From positions 981-10,428 of the forward strand of contig DPOH01000271.1 of NCBI GenBank assembly GCA_003539755.1: DNA of 9,448 nt, in the 5' to 3' direction. This document shows, in pieces, positions 1 to 6,178 of this stretch. The notes below the pieces were generated by a model. The model had not been told where the DNA came from. It did not search any database and saw only the letters and a list, made by a program, of their open reading frames with translations. This DNA comes from Clostridium sp. (GTDB lineage Bacteria > Bacillota > Clostridia > Clostridiales > Clostridiaceae). How positions within the stretch are numbered: the stretch's first letter is position 1; every line of letters starts with the position of its first letter. Position numbers and translations under genes: made by a program.

Positions 1-2244
1 AAAGAACAATGGTCTGGCTTTGAAGGAAGACTATGGAAAGAAGAAATCAATGTAAGAGACTTCATTCAAAAGAACTATAAACCATATGATGGTGATGAAA
101 GCTTCCTTGCAGATCCAACAGAAGCAACAAATAAACTTTGGGGTAGATTACAGGAATTACAAAAAGAAGAAAGAGCTAAGGGCGGCGTACTTGACATGGA
201 AACAGAAGTAGTTGCTGGACTTACAGCTTATGGTCCTGGATATATCGATGAATCTTTAAAAGATCTTGAAAAAGTTGTTGGTATTCAAACAGACAAACCT
301 CTTAAAAGAGCATTCATGCCATATGGTGGTATAAGAATGGCTGAAGAATCTTGTAAAAACTATGGATATGAACCAAATCCAGAATTACATAAAATCTTCA
401 CTGAATATCATAAGACACACAACCAAGGAGTATTCGATGCTTACACTCCAGAAATGAAAAAAGCTCGTCACAGTCATATAATCACTGGACTTCCAGATAC
501 TTATGGACGTGGACGTATCGTAGGTGACTACAGAAGAGTTGCTCTTTATGGTATTGATATTCTTATGGAAGAAAAATTCAAAGATTTCAATAACTGCGGC
601 GATGGAACTATGACAGATGATGTTATCCGTCAAAGAGAAGAAATCTCAGAACAATATAGAGCACTTGCTGGTATGAAGAAAATGGCTGAAAGCTATGGAT
701 ATGATATATCACAACCAGCTAAAGACGCTAAAGAAGCTGTTCAATGGTTATACTTTGGATATCTTGCAGCAATAAAAACTCAAAATGGTGCTGCTATGTC
801 AGTAGGACGTATTTCTACTTTCCTTGATATATACATTCAAAGAGACCTTGATAATGGTACTCTTACAGAAGTAGAAGCTCAAGAATTAATCGACCATATC
901 ACAATGAAATTCAGAATGGTTAAATTCGCAAGAATTACTTCTTATAATGAATTATTCTCAGGAGATCCAACATGGGCTACTCTTGAAGTAGGTGGTGTAG
1001 GTGTTGATGGACGTCACATGGTAACTAAGAATGACTACCGTTTCTTACACACATTAGAAAACATGGGACCATCACCAGAACCAAACTTAACAGTACTTTA
1101 TTCTTCTGCACTTCCAGAAAACTTCAAGAAGTATGCAGCTAAGATTTCAGTAGATACAAGTTCTATCCAATACGAAAATGATGACGTTATGAAACCAGTA
1201 TGGGGAGATGACTATTCAATCTGCTGCTGTGTATCAGCTACACAAACTGGTAAGGAAATGCAATTCTTCGGAGCTAGAGCTAACCTTGCTAAATGTTTAT
1301 TATACGCTATCAATGGTGGTATAGATGAAAAGTCTGGTCAACAAGTTGGACCTGATTTCAAAGCAATAACTTCAGAATACTTAGATTATGATGAAGTAAT
1401 CGCTAAATACGAACAAATGAGTGATTGGTTAGCTGACCTTTATGTAAATATATTAAACTTAATTCAATATATGCATGATAAATACTACTATGAAGCAGCT
1501 GAAATGGCTCTTATCGATACAGATGTAAGAAGAACATTTGCTACTGGTATAGCTGGATTCTCTCACGTAGTAGACTCACTTTCAGCAATTAAATATGCTA
1601 AAGTTAAGACAATCAGAAATGAAGCTGGTGTTGTTGTAGATTACGAAGTTGAAGGAGATTTCCCTAAATACGGTAATGACGATGACAGAGCTGATAATAT
1701 AGCTGTATATGTATTAAAATCATTCCTTGACAAGATCAAGAAGAGACATACATACAGAAATTCAGAAGCAACTACATCAATCCTTACTATTACTTCAAAC
1801 GTAGTATATGGTAAGTATACAGGAGCTATGCCAGACGGACGTGAAGCTTGGACTCCATTATCACCAGGAGCTAACCCATCTTACGGAGCAGAACAAAGTG
1901 GATTACTTGCTTCATTAAACTCATTAACTAAGCTTCCATATGAATGGGCATTAGATGGTATTTCTAATACACAAACAATCAGCCCATCTGCATTAGGACA
2001 CAATGAAGGTGAACAAGTAGATAAGTTAGTTCAAGTTTTAGATGGATACTTTGATCAAGGTGCACACCACCTTAACGTTAACGTATTTGGTATCGAAAAA
2101 TTAAAAGATGCTATGGAACATCCAGAAAAAGAAGAATATGCTAACTTCACTATCCGTGTATCAGGATATGCTGTTAAATTCATCGATTTAACAAGAGAAC
2201 AACAATTAGATGTTATCTCAAGAACATTCCATCAAACAATCTAA
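1..2244 (+). CDS. pflB: Pyruvate formate-lyase (formate C-acetyltransferase), 5' end cut by window edge
   Basis: Glycyl-radical enzyme that converts pyruvate and CoA to acetyl-CoA and formate in the cytoplasm during anaerobic fermentation. The frame is open from base 1 and gives 747 visible residues. It begins at KEQWSGFEG followed by EINVRDFIQ, which lies at the very N-terminus of PflB proteins, so probably only one to a few codons are missing. Starting at the first internal ATG (196) would wrongly remove this conserved region. The active-site cysteines lie in SICCCVS at visible residues 408-410; by alignment from memory to the E. coli enzyme the catalytic pair is 409 and 410. The conserved QFFGARANLAK stretch follows. 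The radical glycine is residue 722 in RVSGYA, and the C-terminus is the usual LTREQQLDVISRTF. The length matches the family (about 740-760). Codon use is more biased than in the downstream genes (frequent AAC, TTC, CGT, CCA), as expected for a highly expressed enzyme. It is co-transcribed with pflA. The promoter lies outside the window. Confidence 0.97.
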   Translation, partial: KEQWSGFEGRLWKEEINVRDFIQKNYKPYDGDESFLADPTEATNKLWGRLQELQKEERAKGGVLDMETEVVAGLTAYGPGYIDESLKDLEKVVGIQTDKPLKRAFMPYGGIRMAEESCKNYGYEPNPELHKIFTEYHKTHNQGVFDAYTPEMKKARHSHIITGLPDTYGRGRIVGDYRRVALYGIDILMEEKFKDFNNCGDGTMTDDVIRQREEISEQYRALAGMKKMAESYGYDISQPAKDAKEAVQWLYFGYLAAIKTQNGAAMSVGRISTFLDIYIQRDLDNGTLTEVEAQELIDHITMKFRMVKFARITSYNELFSGDPTWATLEVGGVGVDGRHMVTKNDYRFLHTLENMGPSPEPNLTVLYSSALPENFKKYAAKISVDTSSIQYENDDVMKPVWGDDYSICCCVSATQTGKEMQFFGARANLAKCLLYAINGGIDEKSGQQVGPDFKAITSEYLDYDEVIAKYEQMSDWLADLYVNILNLIQYMHDKYYYEAAEMALIDTDVRRTFATGIAGFSHVVDSLSAIKYAKVKTIRNEAGVVVDYEVEGDFPKYGNDDDRADNIAVYVLKSFLDKIKKRHTYRNSEATTSILTITSNVVYGKYTGAMPDGREAWTPLSPGANPSYGAEQSGLLASLNSLTKLPYEWALDGISNTQTISPSALGHNEGEQVDKLVQVLDGYFDQGAHHLNVNVFGIEKLKDAMEHPEKEEYANFTIRVSGYAVKFIDLTREQQLDVISRTFHQTI

Positions 2245-3004
2245 TCCTGATATAATTACAGGAAGAATCCATTCAACAGAGAGTTTTGGCTCTGTTGATG
2301 GACCTGGAGTACGTTTTGTAGTTTTTTTACAAGGATGTCATATGAGATGTCAATTCTGCCATAATCCAGATACTTGGAAGATGGATGGTGGAGAAGTAAA
2401 AACTGCAGATGAGCTTTTAGCTCAAGCTCTTAGATATAAAGCTTATTGGAAAAAGGGAGGCGGCATCACCGTAAGTGGTGGTGAGCCTCTTCTTCAAATA
2501 GATTTCTTAATAGATTTCTTTAAGAAAGCTAAGGCTAAGGGTATTAACACTACACTTGATACTTCAGGAAATTCTTTTACAAGAAAAGAACCTTTCTTTA
2601 GTAAGTTCAAAGAACTTATGGAAGTGACTGATCTTGTAATGCTTGATATAAAGCAGATAAATGAAGAACAGCATAAAATACTTACTGGATGGACTAATAC
2701 AAACATTCTTGATATGGCAAGATATTTATCAGAGATAAATAAACCTATGTGGATTCGTCATGTACTTGTACCTGGTGGAAGTGATAATGATGAACAATTA
2801 ATAAAGCTTGATGAATTTATTAAGTCTTTAAATAATGTTGATCGTGTAGAAGTATTACCTTATCATTCACTTGGAGAGTATAAGTGGGAACAACTTGGTA
2901 TGGATTATCCATTAAAAGGTGTAGATGCTCCAACTAAGGATAGAATAGAAAATGCTAATAAGCTTCTTCATACAAGTGAATATACTGGATATTTATCACG
3001 ATAA
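2210..3004 (+). CDS. pflA: Pyruvate formate-lyase-activating enzyme (radical SAM)
   Basis: Radical S-adenosylmethionine enzyme that abstracts hydrogen from the PflB glycine to create the catalytic glycyl radical. The 4Fe-4S cluster motif CxxxCxxC is at residues 43, 47 and 50 (GCHMRCQFCHN). It is preceded by GRIHSTESFGSVDGPGVRF, the typical N-terminus of the family. The SAM-binding SGGEP motif is at 89-93, LDTSG at 116-120, and the C-terminal half contains VTDLVMLDIKQ and LPYHSLG. The protein is 264 aa against about 246 in E. coli; nearly all the excess is about 13 residues at the N-terminus. The only ATG, GTG or TTG in frame before the conserved region is the ATG at 2210, inside pflB (35-base overlap, different frame). 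It has no good Shine-Dalgarno sequence, only AGAG about 12 bases upstream. Translational coupling to pflB is likely. A rare ATA (2252) or ATT (2255) start after the pflB stop would give a family-like length. Function is secure; the exact start is not. Confidence 0.95.
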   Translation: MLSQEHSIKQSNPDIITGRIHSTESFGSVDGPGVRFVVFLQGCHMRCQFCHNPDTWKMDGGEVKTADELLAQALRYKAYWKKGGGITVSGGEPLLQIDFLIDFFKKAKAKGINTTLDTSGNSFTRKEPFFSKFKELMEVTDLVMLDIKQINEEQHKILTGWTNTNILDMARYLSEINKPMWIRHVLVPGGSDNDEQLIKLDEFIKSLNNVDRVEVLPYHSLGEYKWEQLGMDYPLKGVDAPTKDRIENANKLLHTSEYTGYLSR

Positions 3005-3032
3005 TTTCTGCTTAAATTAAGATAGAATTACA

Positions 3033-3074
3033 AATATAAATACCCCCTGTTATGAAACAGGGGGTATTTATATT
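3033..3074 (+). terminator. Rho-independent terminator of the pflB-pflA operon
   Basis: A long perfect inverted repeat starts about 30 bases after the pflA stop. The core arm AAATACCCCCTGTT (3038-3051) pairs with 3056-3069 across the tetraloop ATGA. Pairing continues with A/T pairs out to 3033 and 3074, giving about 19 bp. The central five C/G pairs flanked by A/T pairs, with T-rich sequence downstream, fit an intrinsic terminator. The symmetrical A/T flanks mean it could also work on the minus strand. Confidence 0.9.
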
Positions 3075-3104
3075 GTGATTGTTATTAGTGTTAAAAAACT
3101 ATAA

Positions 3105-3272
3105 TACATCTATAAAAGTATAAAGGGATTTAACTATGAATATGTAAATATTCCATTAGGTGGCATGTTATTTGACAATACACATAAACGGGGAGTAGAA
3201 TAACCTATTGTGGAAAGGGCAAAATGCTATAAAGAGAGAATTTTACAAGGTTTAGGTCGATTTGACATATGA
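3105..3272 (+). pseudogene. Possible decayed C-terminal gene remnant, family not recognised
   Basis: In frame 3, after a TAA at 3102, there are 32 codons of protein-like composition (including NYEYVNIPLGGMLFDNTHKR), then a TAA at 3201-3203. The same frame continues with 22 more sense codons (PIVERAKCYKERILQGLGRFDI) to a TGA at 3270. There is no start with a ribosome binding site. The two halves share one frame and look less AT-driven than the surrounding spacer, which suggests the tail of a former gene interrupted by one nonsense change (for instance CAA to TAA). Open stretches of this length also arise by chance, and a promoter lies inside it, so this is tentative. I do not recognise the family. 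Confidence 0.3.
3172..3201 (+). promoter_or_regulatory. Putative sigma-A promoter for the FUSC gene
   Basis: A perfect -35 box TTGACA (3172-3177) is followed by 18 bases and TAGAAT (3196-3201), one mismatch from the -10 consensus. Transcription would start near 3208 and give an unusually long leader of about 145 bases before the FUSC start codon at 3353. A second TTGACA at 3262-3267 is closer to the gene but has only poor -10 candidates (TTTTAA at 3287-3292, 19-base spacer). Confidence 0.5.
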
Positions 3273-3352
3273 GTAAAATAGAAGAATTTTAAATATATTA
3301 TTTCAAATTTGCAATTCTTTTATTAAATAAACAAATGAATAGGAGGGAAGTT

Positions 3353-5236
3353 ATGCACAAAGAGATAGTTAAACAGTTGTTTAAGTTTAAAAAAGTTCCA
3401 GTGTCTTTAGAAAGAGTCATATGCGCAGCGATATGTACAGCATTCCCAATAATTCTAGGTTTTTTATTGAATAGGCCTAAATATGGAATGTGGGCATCTA
3501 TAGGTGGATTTACATACATGTATGTAGCAAATGAACCTTATGCTCAGAGAATAAAAAAGATGTTCTTAGTTGCTATAGCTATTACATTTTGTTCAACATT
3601 AGGATTAGTTCTTTCAGATCATCCATGGTTCGCAATACTAGTAGTTGGAATAATAGGTTCAGTATCAACATTTATTTTTGGAATATTAAGTATACGAGGG
3701 CCTGCGGCTCTATTTTTTATAATGACATTTACAATGACAATAGGTATTAAAATGGATAGTTCTAGTATTCCTATCTTTGCTTTGTATGTATTGGCTGGTA
3801 GTTTATTTTCGTGGTTAGTTAGTATGGTAGGGTATTTCCGTAATCCCCATGGACCTGAAATAAAAAGAGTTAATAAGCTATATTCTAATTTGTTTCAGTT
3901 TGCAAACAGTATAGGAAAAACTGATTTGACTAGAGTTAAAAGTAATGTGGTTAATTCATTAAAAGACACAGAGGAAATTTTAACTACAGGTTATGTAAAG
4001 TGGAAGATTTCACCTGTTTTTAATAGACTATATCTTTTAAATGAATATGCAAATAAAATGTTTTTGAAAATGTTAGAGCTTGATGAGAATAATAAGTTGC
4101 CAGATGAAATAATATTTATCATTGAAGAATTACAGAAGCAGATAGATCTGCAGTCTGATAAAAAAGTAGTAATAAAAAATATAGATAAAGGTGTATATCC
4201 CGAATATGATAAACTTTTAGAAATTATATATGATATAGAATCAATAATGAATATACCTTTAGAGTATATTGGCAACAGTATTGAAATTACAAAACCATCA
4301 TTACCAATGATAATTAGAAAATCTATTGATAAAAATTCTATAGTCTTTAGAAACTCACTAAGATATGGAGTAATATTAATGGTTTCAGCATTTGTGGCTT
4401 ATAAGCTGGATATACCTAAGACTTATTGGATTGTATTATCGTGTGCATCGGTTATGTATGGTTCAACTATAATGACTACATTCCATAGATCAATACAGCG
4501 TTCTATTGGAACCATTTTTGGTGTAGGAGTAGCTATGTGTATTGGATATCTCAATCCACAAAGCTATTTTATTGCAGTATTTAATATGATATTAACTATA
4601 TTAACAGAATTTTTAATAGCTAAGAATTATGCACTTGCTACAATATTTTTCACACCAAATGCAATATTAATAGCAGAAGCATCTTCTAATGCTTATACGA
4701 CAGCTAATCTTGCTTCAGCTCGTATGATTAATATAGTTATAGGATCTGCAATAGGTCTTATAGGAACTTATTTAATAGGAAGAAAATCAGCATCTAGTAG
4801 ATTAAATGGCCTTATGGTAAAAACACTACATGGTCAGGCAAAGATGATTTTTGCATTAGGTAAATCTGGTGAAGAAAAAAATATTAACATTCTAAAACAA
4901 AAAATTGAAATTGATTTTGATAATTTTAATTTGGCATATAATACAGCTTTGGGTGAAATTCCTAATGATGAGAAAAAACTTGAAATGATGTGGCCTATAG
5001 TCTATGGATTAGAACGAATAAATTATCTATTAGCACAATGTTCTGCAAGTGAAGAAAAAATAAATATATCTAATAAACAATTAGAATATATAGTTTTTGT
5101 CTATGAATCTATGGCAAACAATATTGAATTAGGTACAAAAATGGATTATAGAGAAATTGAAATTTCTAATGGCATAGAATCATTGTGTAAGGAAATTAAT
5201 TCACTTCAAGAATATATTTTTAGGATTAATAATTAA
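3353..5236 (+). CDS. FUSC/YccS-type membrane protein, putative aromatic-acid or toxic-compound exporter
   Basis: Predicted inner-membrane protein of 627 aa with the two-halved plan of the fusaric acid resistance (FUSC/YccS, AaeB-like) superfamily. The first membrane block is at residues about 22-162 (hydrophobic runs near 22-39, 71-88, 93-111, 117-132 and 139-160). A charged, helical cytoplasmic region follows at about 165-325. The second membrane block is at about 335-476 and opens with the family-like pattern TYWIVLSCASVMYGST followed by HRSIQRSIGTIFGV (356-391). A second soluble domain (480-627) closes the protein. The start is the ATG at 3353, because AGGAGG (3341-3346) sits 6 bases before it; the in-frame ATG at 3335 lies upstream of that site and would add six codons encoded by the site itself. 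Family members export aromatic acids or remain uncharacterised; the substrate here cannot be read from sequence. No HlyD-type membrane-fusion partner is adjacent, as expected for a Gram-positive. It appears monocistronic. Confidence 0.85.
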   Translation: MHKEIVKQLFKFKKVPVSLERVICAAICTAFPIILGFLLNRPKYGMWASIGGFTYMYVANEPYAQRIKKMFLVAIAITFCSTLGLVLSDHPWFAILVVGIIGSVSTFIFGILSIRGPAALFFIMTFTMTIGIKMDSSSIPIFALYVLAGSLFSWLVSMVGYFRNPHGPEIKRVNKLYSNLFQFANSIGKTDLTRVKSNVVNSLKDTEEILTTGYVKWKISPVFNRLYLLNEYANKMFLKMLELDENNKLPDEIIFIIEELQKQIDLQSDKKVVIKNIDKGVYPEYDKLLEIIYDIESIMNIPLEYIGNSIEITKPSLPMIIRKSIDKNSIVFRNSLRYGVILMVSAFVAYKLDIPKTYWIVLSCASVMYGSTIMTTFHRSIQRSIGTIFGVGVAMCIGYLNPQSYFIAVFNMILTILTEFLIAKNYALATIFFTPNAILIAEASSNAYTTANLASARMINIVIGSAIGLIGTYLIGRKSASSRLNGLMVKTLHGQAKMIFALGKSGEEKNINILKQKIEIDFDNFNLAYNTALGEIPNDEKKLEMMWPIVYGLERINYLLAQCSASEEKINISNKQLEYIVFVYESMANNIELGTKMDYREIEISNGIESLCKEINSLQEYIFRINN

Positions 5237-5247
5237 AAAATAAAATT

Positions 5248-5303
5248 AAACACGGACATTTAGTTTTTAGTATTAAATTAAGAACTAAATGTCCGTGTTT
5301 TTT
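5248..5303 (+). terminator. Strong terminator between convergent genes, probably bidirectional
   Basis: A perfect 18-bp stem pairs 5248-5265 (AAACACGGACATTTAGTT) with 5283-5300 around a 17-base AT-rich loop, followed by a T run (5298-5303) for the plus-strand FUSC transcript. On the opposite side, 5234-5247 is A-rich, which is T-rich on the minus strand, so the same hairpin can end the pentapeptide-protein transcript arriving from the right (stop at 5374). Confidence 0.88.
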
Positions 5304-5373
5304 GTAGATAAGTTTTACTCTAAAGAATTTAATTATGCAGTATAAAATTTTTAGAATTTAAATAAAATAAATA

Positions 5374-6018
5374 TTATTTTATAGTTATATTAAGAAGTCT
5401 TGTAAGGTCAAGAGCTTGAGTAGGTGATACAATAGCACCAGATAAATCATTTATTTCTACACTAATTCCTGTAATATCACAGTCAGTAAAATCAATTTTA
5501 TTAAGCTTAGTTTTGTTAAAATACCCATTGATAATATTAGTATCTTTAAATATAGTTTTAACTAATGAAGCTTCTTGAAAAATTGATTCTTCTAAGTTAC
5601 ATTCTATAAAATTTATAGATTTAAGATTTGAAAATGAAAAATTAGAGTATTTAGCAAGGCAGTTTTTGAAAAAAACATCTTTTAATGAGCATTCATCGAA
5701 CTTTGCACCTAATAGTTTGCAGTTTACAAATTCCACTCTATGTATGCTTCCGTTACCAAAATCTATATTAGACAAGTCACAATCTTCAAAAACAGCATCT
5801 AGCAAATCTATATTTCTAAATGAGCATCCACTAAAAACAACATTTCTAAATATACAGGAGTCTATGGTGAATCCAGGCTCATTCTTATCTTCAATAATAT
5901 CATTATTTAAAGTTTTGCATTGTAATTTATCTTCTAGTATTATTTCATTATATACATTAGTTATTTCAATTAATTCATCAAATATTTTTGGTTTTTGAAT
6001 TGTTATGATTTTACTCAT
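5374..6018 (-). CDS. Pentapeptide-repeat protein, Qnr-like in size and architecture
   Basis: A cytoplasmic protein of 214 aa expected to fold as a right-handed quadrilateral beta-helix. After a non-repeat N-terminus of about 53 residues, uninterrupted pentapeptides run from about 55 to 197 with a central hydrophobic residue every five positions (57, 62, 67 and so on to 197). From 67 to 182 the central residue alternates almost strictly between Phe (67, 77, 87, ... 177) and Leu/Ile (72, 82, 92, ... 182; Ala at 122). Small residues including Cys precede it by two positions. The C-terminal cap reads LSGAIVSPTQALDLTRLL, which resembles the C-terminal helix of Qnr-type proteins. Qnr and MfpA proteins (about 180-220 aa) mimic DNA and bind gyrase/topoisomerase IV, protecting it from quinolones; that role here is inference only. 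The start is the ATG at 6018, with GAGGT (6031-6027) 8 bases upstream on the minus strand. It is monocistronic, divergent from the exonuclease gene and convergent with the FUSC gene. Confidence 0.9.
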   Translation of the reverse strand: MSKIITIQKPKIFDELIEITNVYNEIILEDKLQCKTLNNDIIEDKNEPGFTIDSCIFRNVVFSGCSFRNIDLLDAVFEDCDLSNIDFGNGSIHRVEFVNCKLLGAKFDECSLKDVFFKNCLAKYSNFSFSNLKSINFIECNLEESIFQEASLVKTIFKDTNIINGYFNKTKLNKIDFTDCDITGISVEINDLSGAIVSPTQALDLTRLLNITIK

Positions 6019-6058
6019 TAAACATTACCTCGCAGTATTAAAGATTTTTACTATATAA

Positions 6059-6087
6059 ATTGTAGAATAACTATCTGAAAATATCAA
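6059..6087 (-). promoter_or_regulatory. Putative sigma-A promoter of the pentapeptide-repeat gene
   Basis: Read on the minus strand, TTGATA (6087-6082) is followed by exactly 17 bases and TACAAT (6064-6059). Both hexamers are one mismatch from consensus. Transcription would start near 6052, about 34 bases before the start codon at 6018, leaving room for the GAGGT ribosome binding site. Confidence 0.6.
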
Positions 6088-6124
6088 TTTTATGTGAACT
6101 TATTTATAAGTAATTATACTGGTG

Positions 6125-6133
6125 TGATAAAAT
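6125..6133 (+). promoter_or_regulatory. Possible extended -10 promoter of the exonuclease gene
   Basis: TG at 6125-6126, one base, then TAAAAT at 6128-6133 fits an extended -10 element, and initiation near 6140 would leave a leader of about 40 bases. No good -35 box lies 16-18 bases upstream. TATACT at 6115-6120 is an alternative -10 that also lacks a clear -35. Confidence 0.3.
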
Positions 6134-6178
6134 AAAGAATAAATAATTTAAATTATAAAGATAAGTTGAGGAAAACAA

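Larger units (their letters stand above)
3005..3352. other. 348-base stretch without an intact gene between pflA and the FUSC gene
   Basis: This gap holds the pfl terminator (3033-3074), a short frame-3 stretch that reads like degraded coding sequence (3105-3272), a TTGACA-N18-TAGAAT promoter (3172-3201), a second isolated TTGACA (3262-3267), an imperfect AT-rich hairpin (arms 3282-3288 and 3313-3319) and the ribosome binding site of the next gene (3341-3346). I recognise no tRNA or known riboswitch class in it. Confidence 0.7.

Noticed and set aside
385..633. Minus-strand open frame inside pflB
   Set aside because: A shadow of the strongly biased pflB coding sequence, with no start signals or recognisable domain. 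The minus-strand frames at 2494-2706, 3298-3519, 3991-4275, 7656-7949, 8370-8630 and 8640-8852 were dismissed for the same reason.
2210..2244. Programmed frameshift fusing PflB to PflA
   Set aside because: PflB ends with its normal conserved C-terminus at the stop, and I see no slippery heptamer or stimulatory structure. Overlapping genes are the simpler reading.
3280..3321. Imperfect hairpin with arms AAGAATT and AATTCTT
   Set aside because: Only 7 pairs, mostly A/T, with a 24-base loop. Not strong enough to call a terminator or riboswitch by itself.
3335..3352. Upstream in-frame ATG for the FUSC protein
   Set aside because: The AGGAGG ribosome binding site (3341-3346) lies after it and is ideally placed for ATG 3353.
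5362..5382. Perfect 9-bp A/T inverted repeat at the 3' end of the pentapeptide gene
   Set aside because: It contains only A and T and covers the stop codon. It is weak as a terminator and expected by chance in such AT-rich DNA; the hairpin at 5248-5303 is far stronger.
5666..5998. Plus-strand open frame of 110 codons opposite the pentapeptide gene
   Set aside because: It is antisense to a clear repeat protein, has no ribosome binding site, and its composition simply mirrors the repeats on the other strand.
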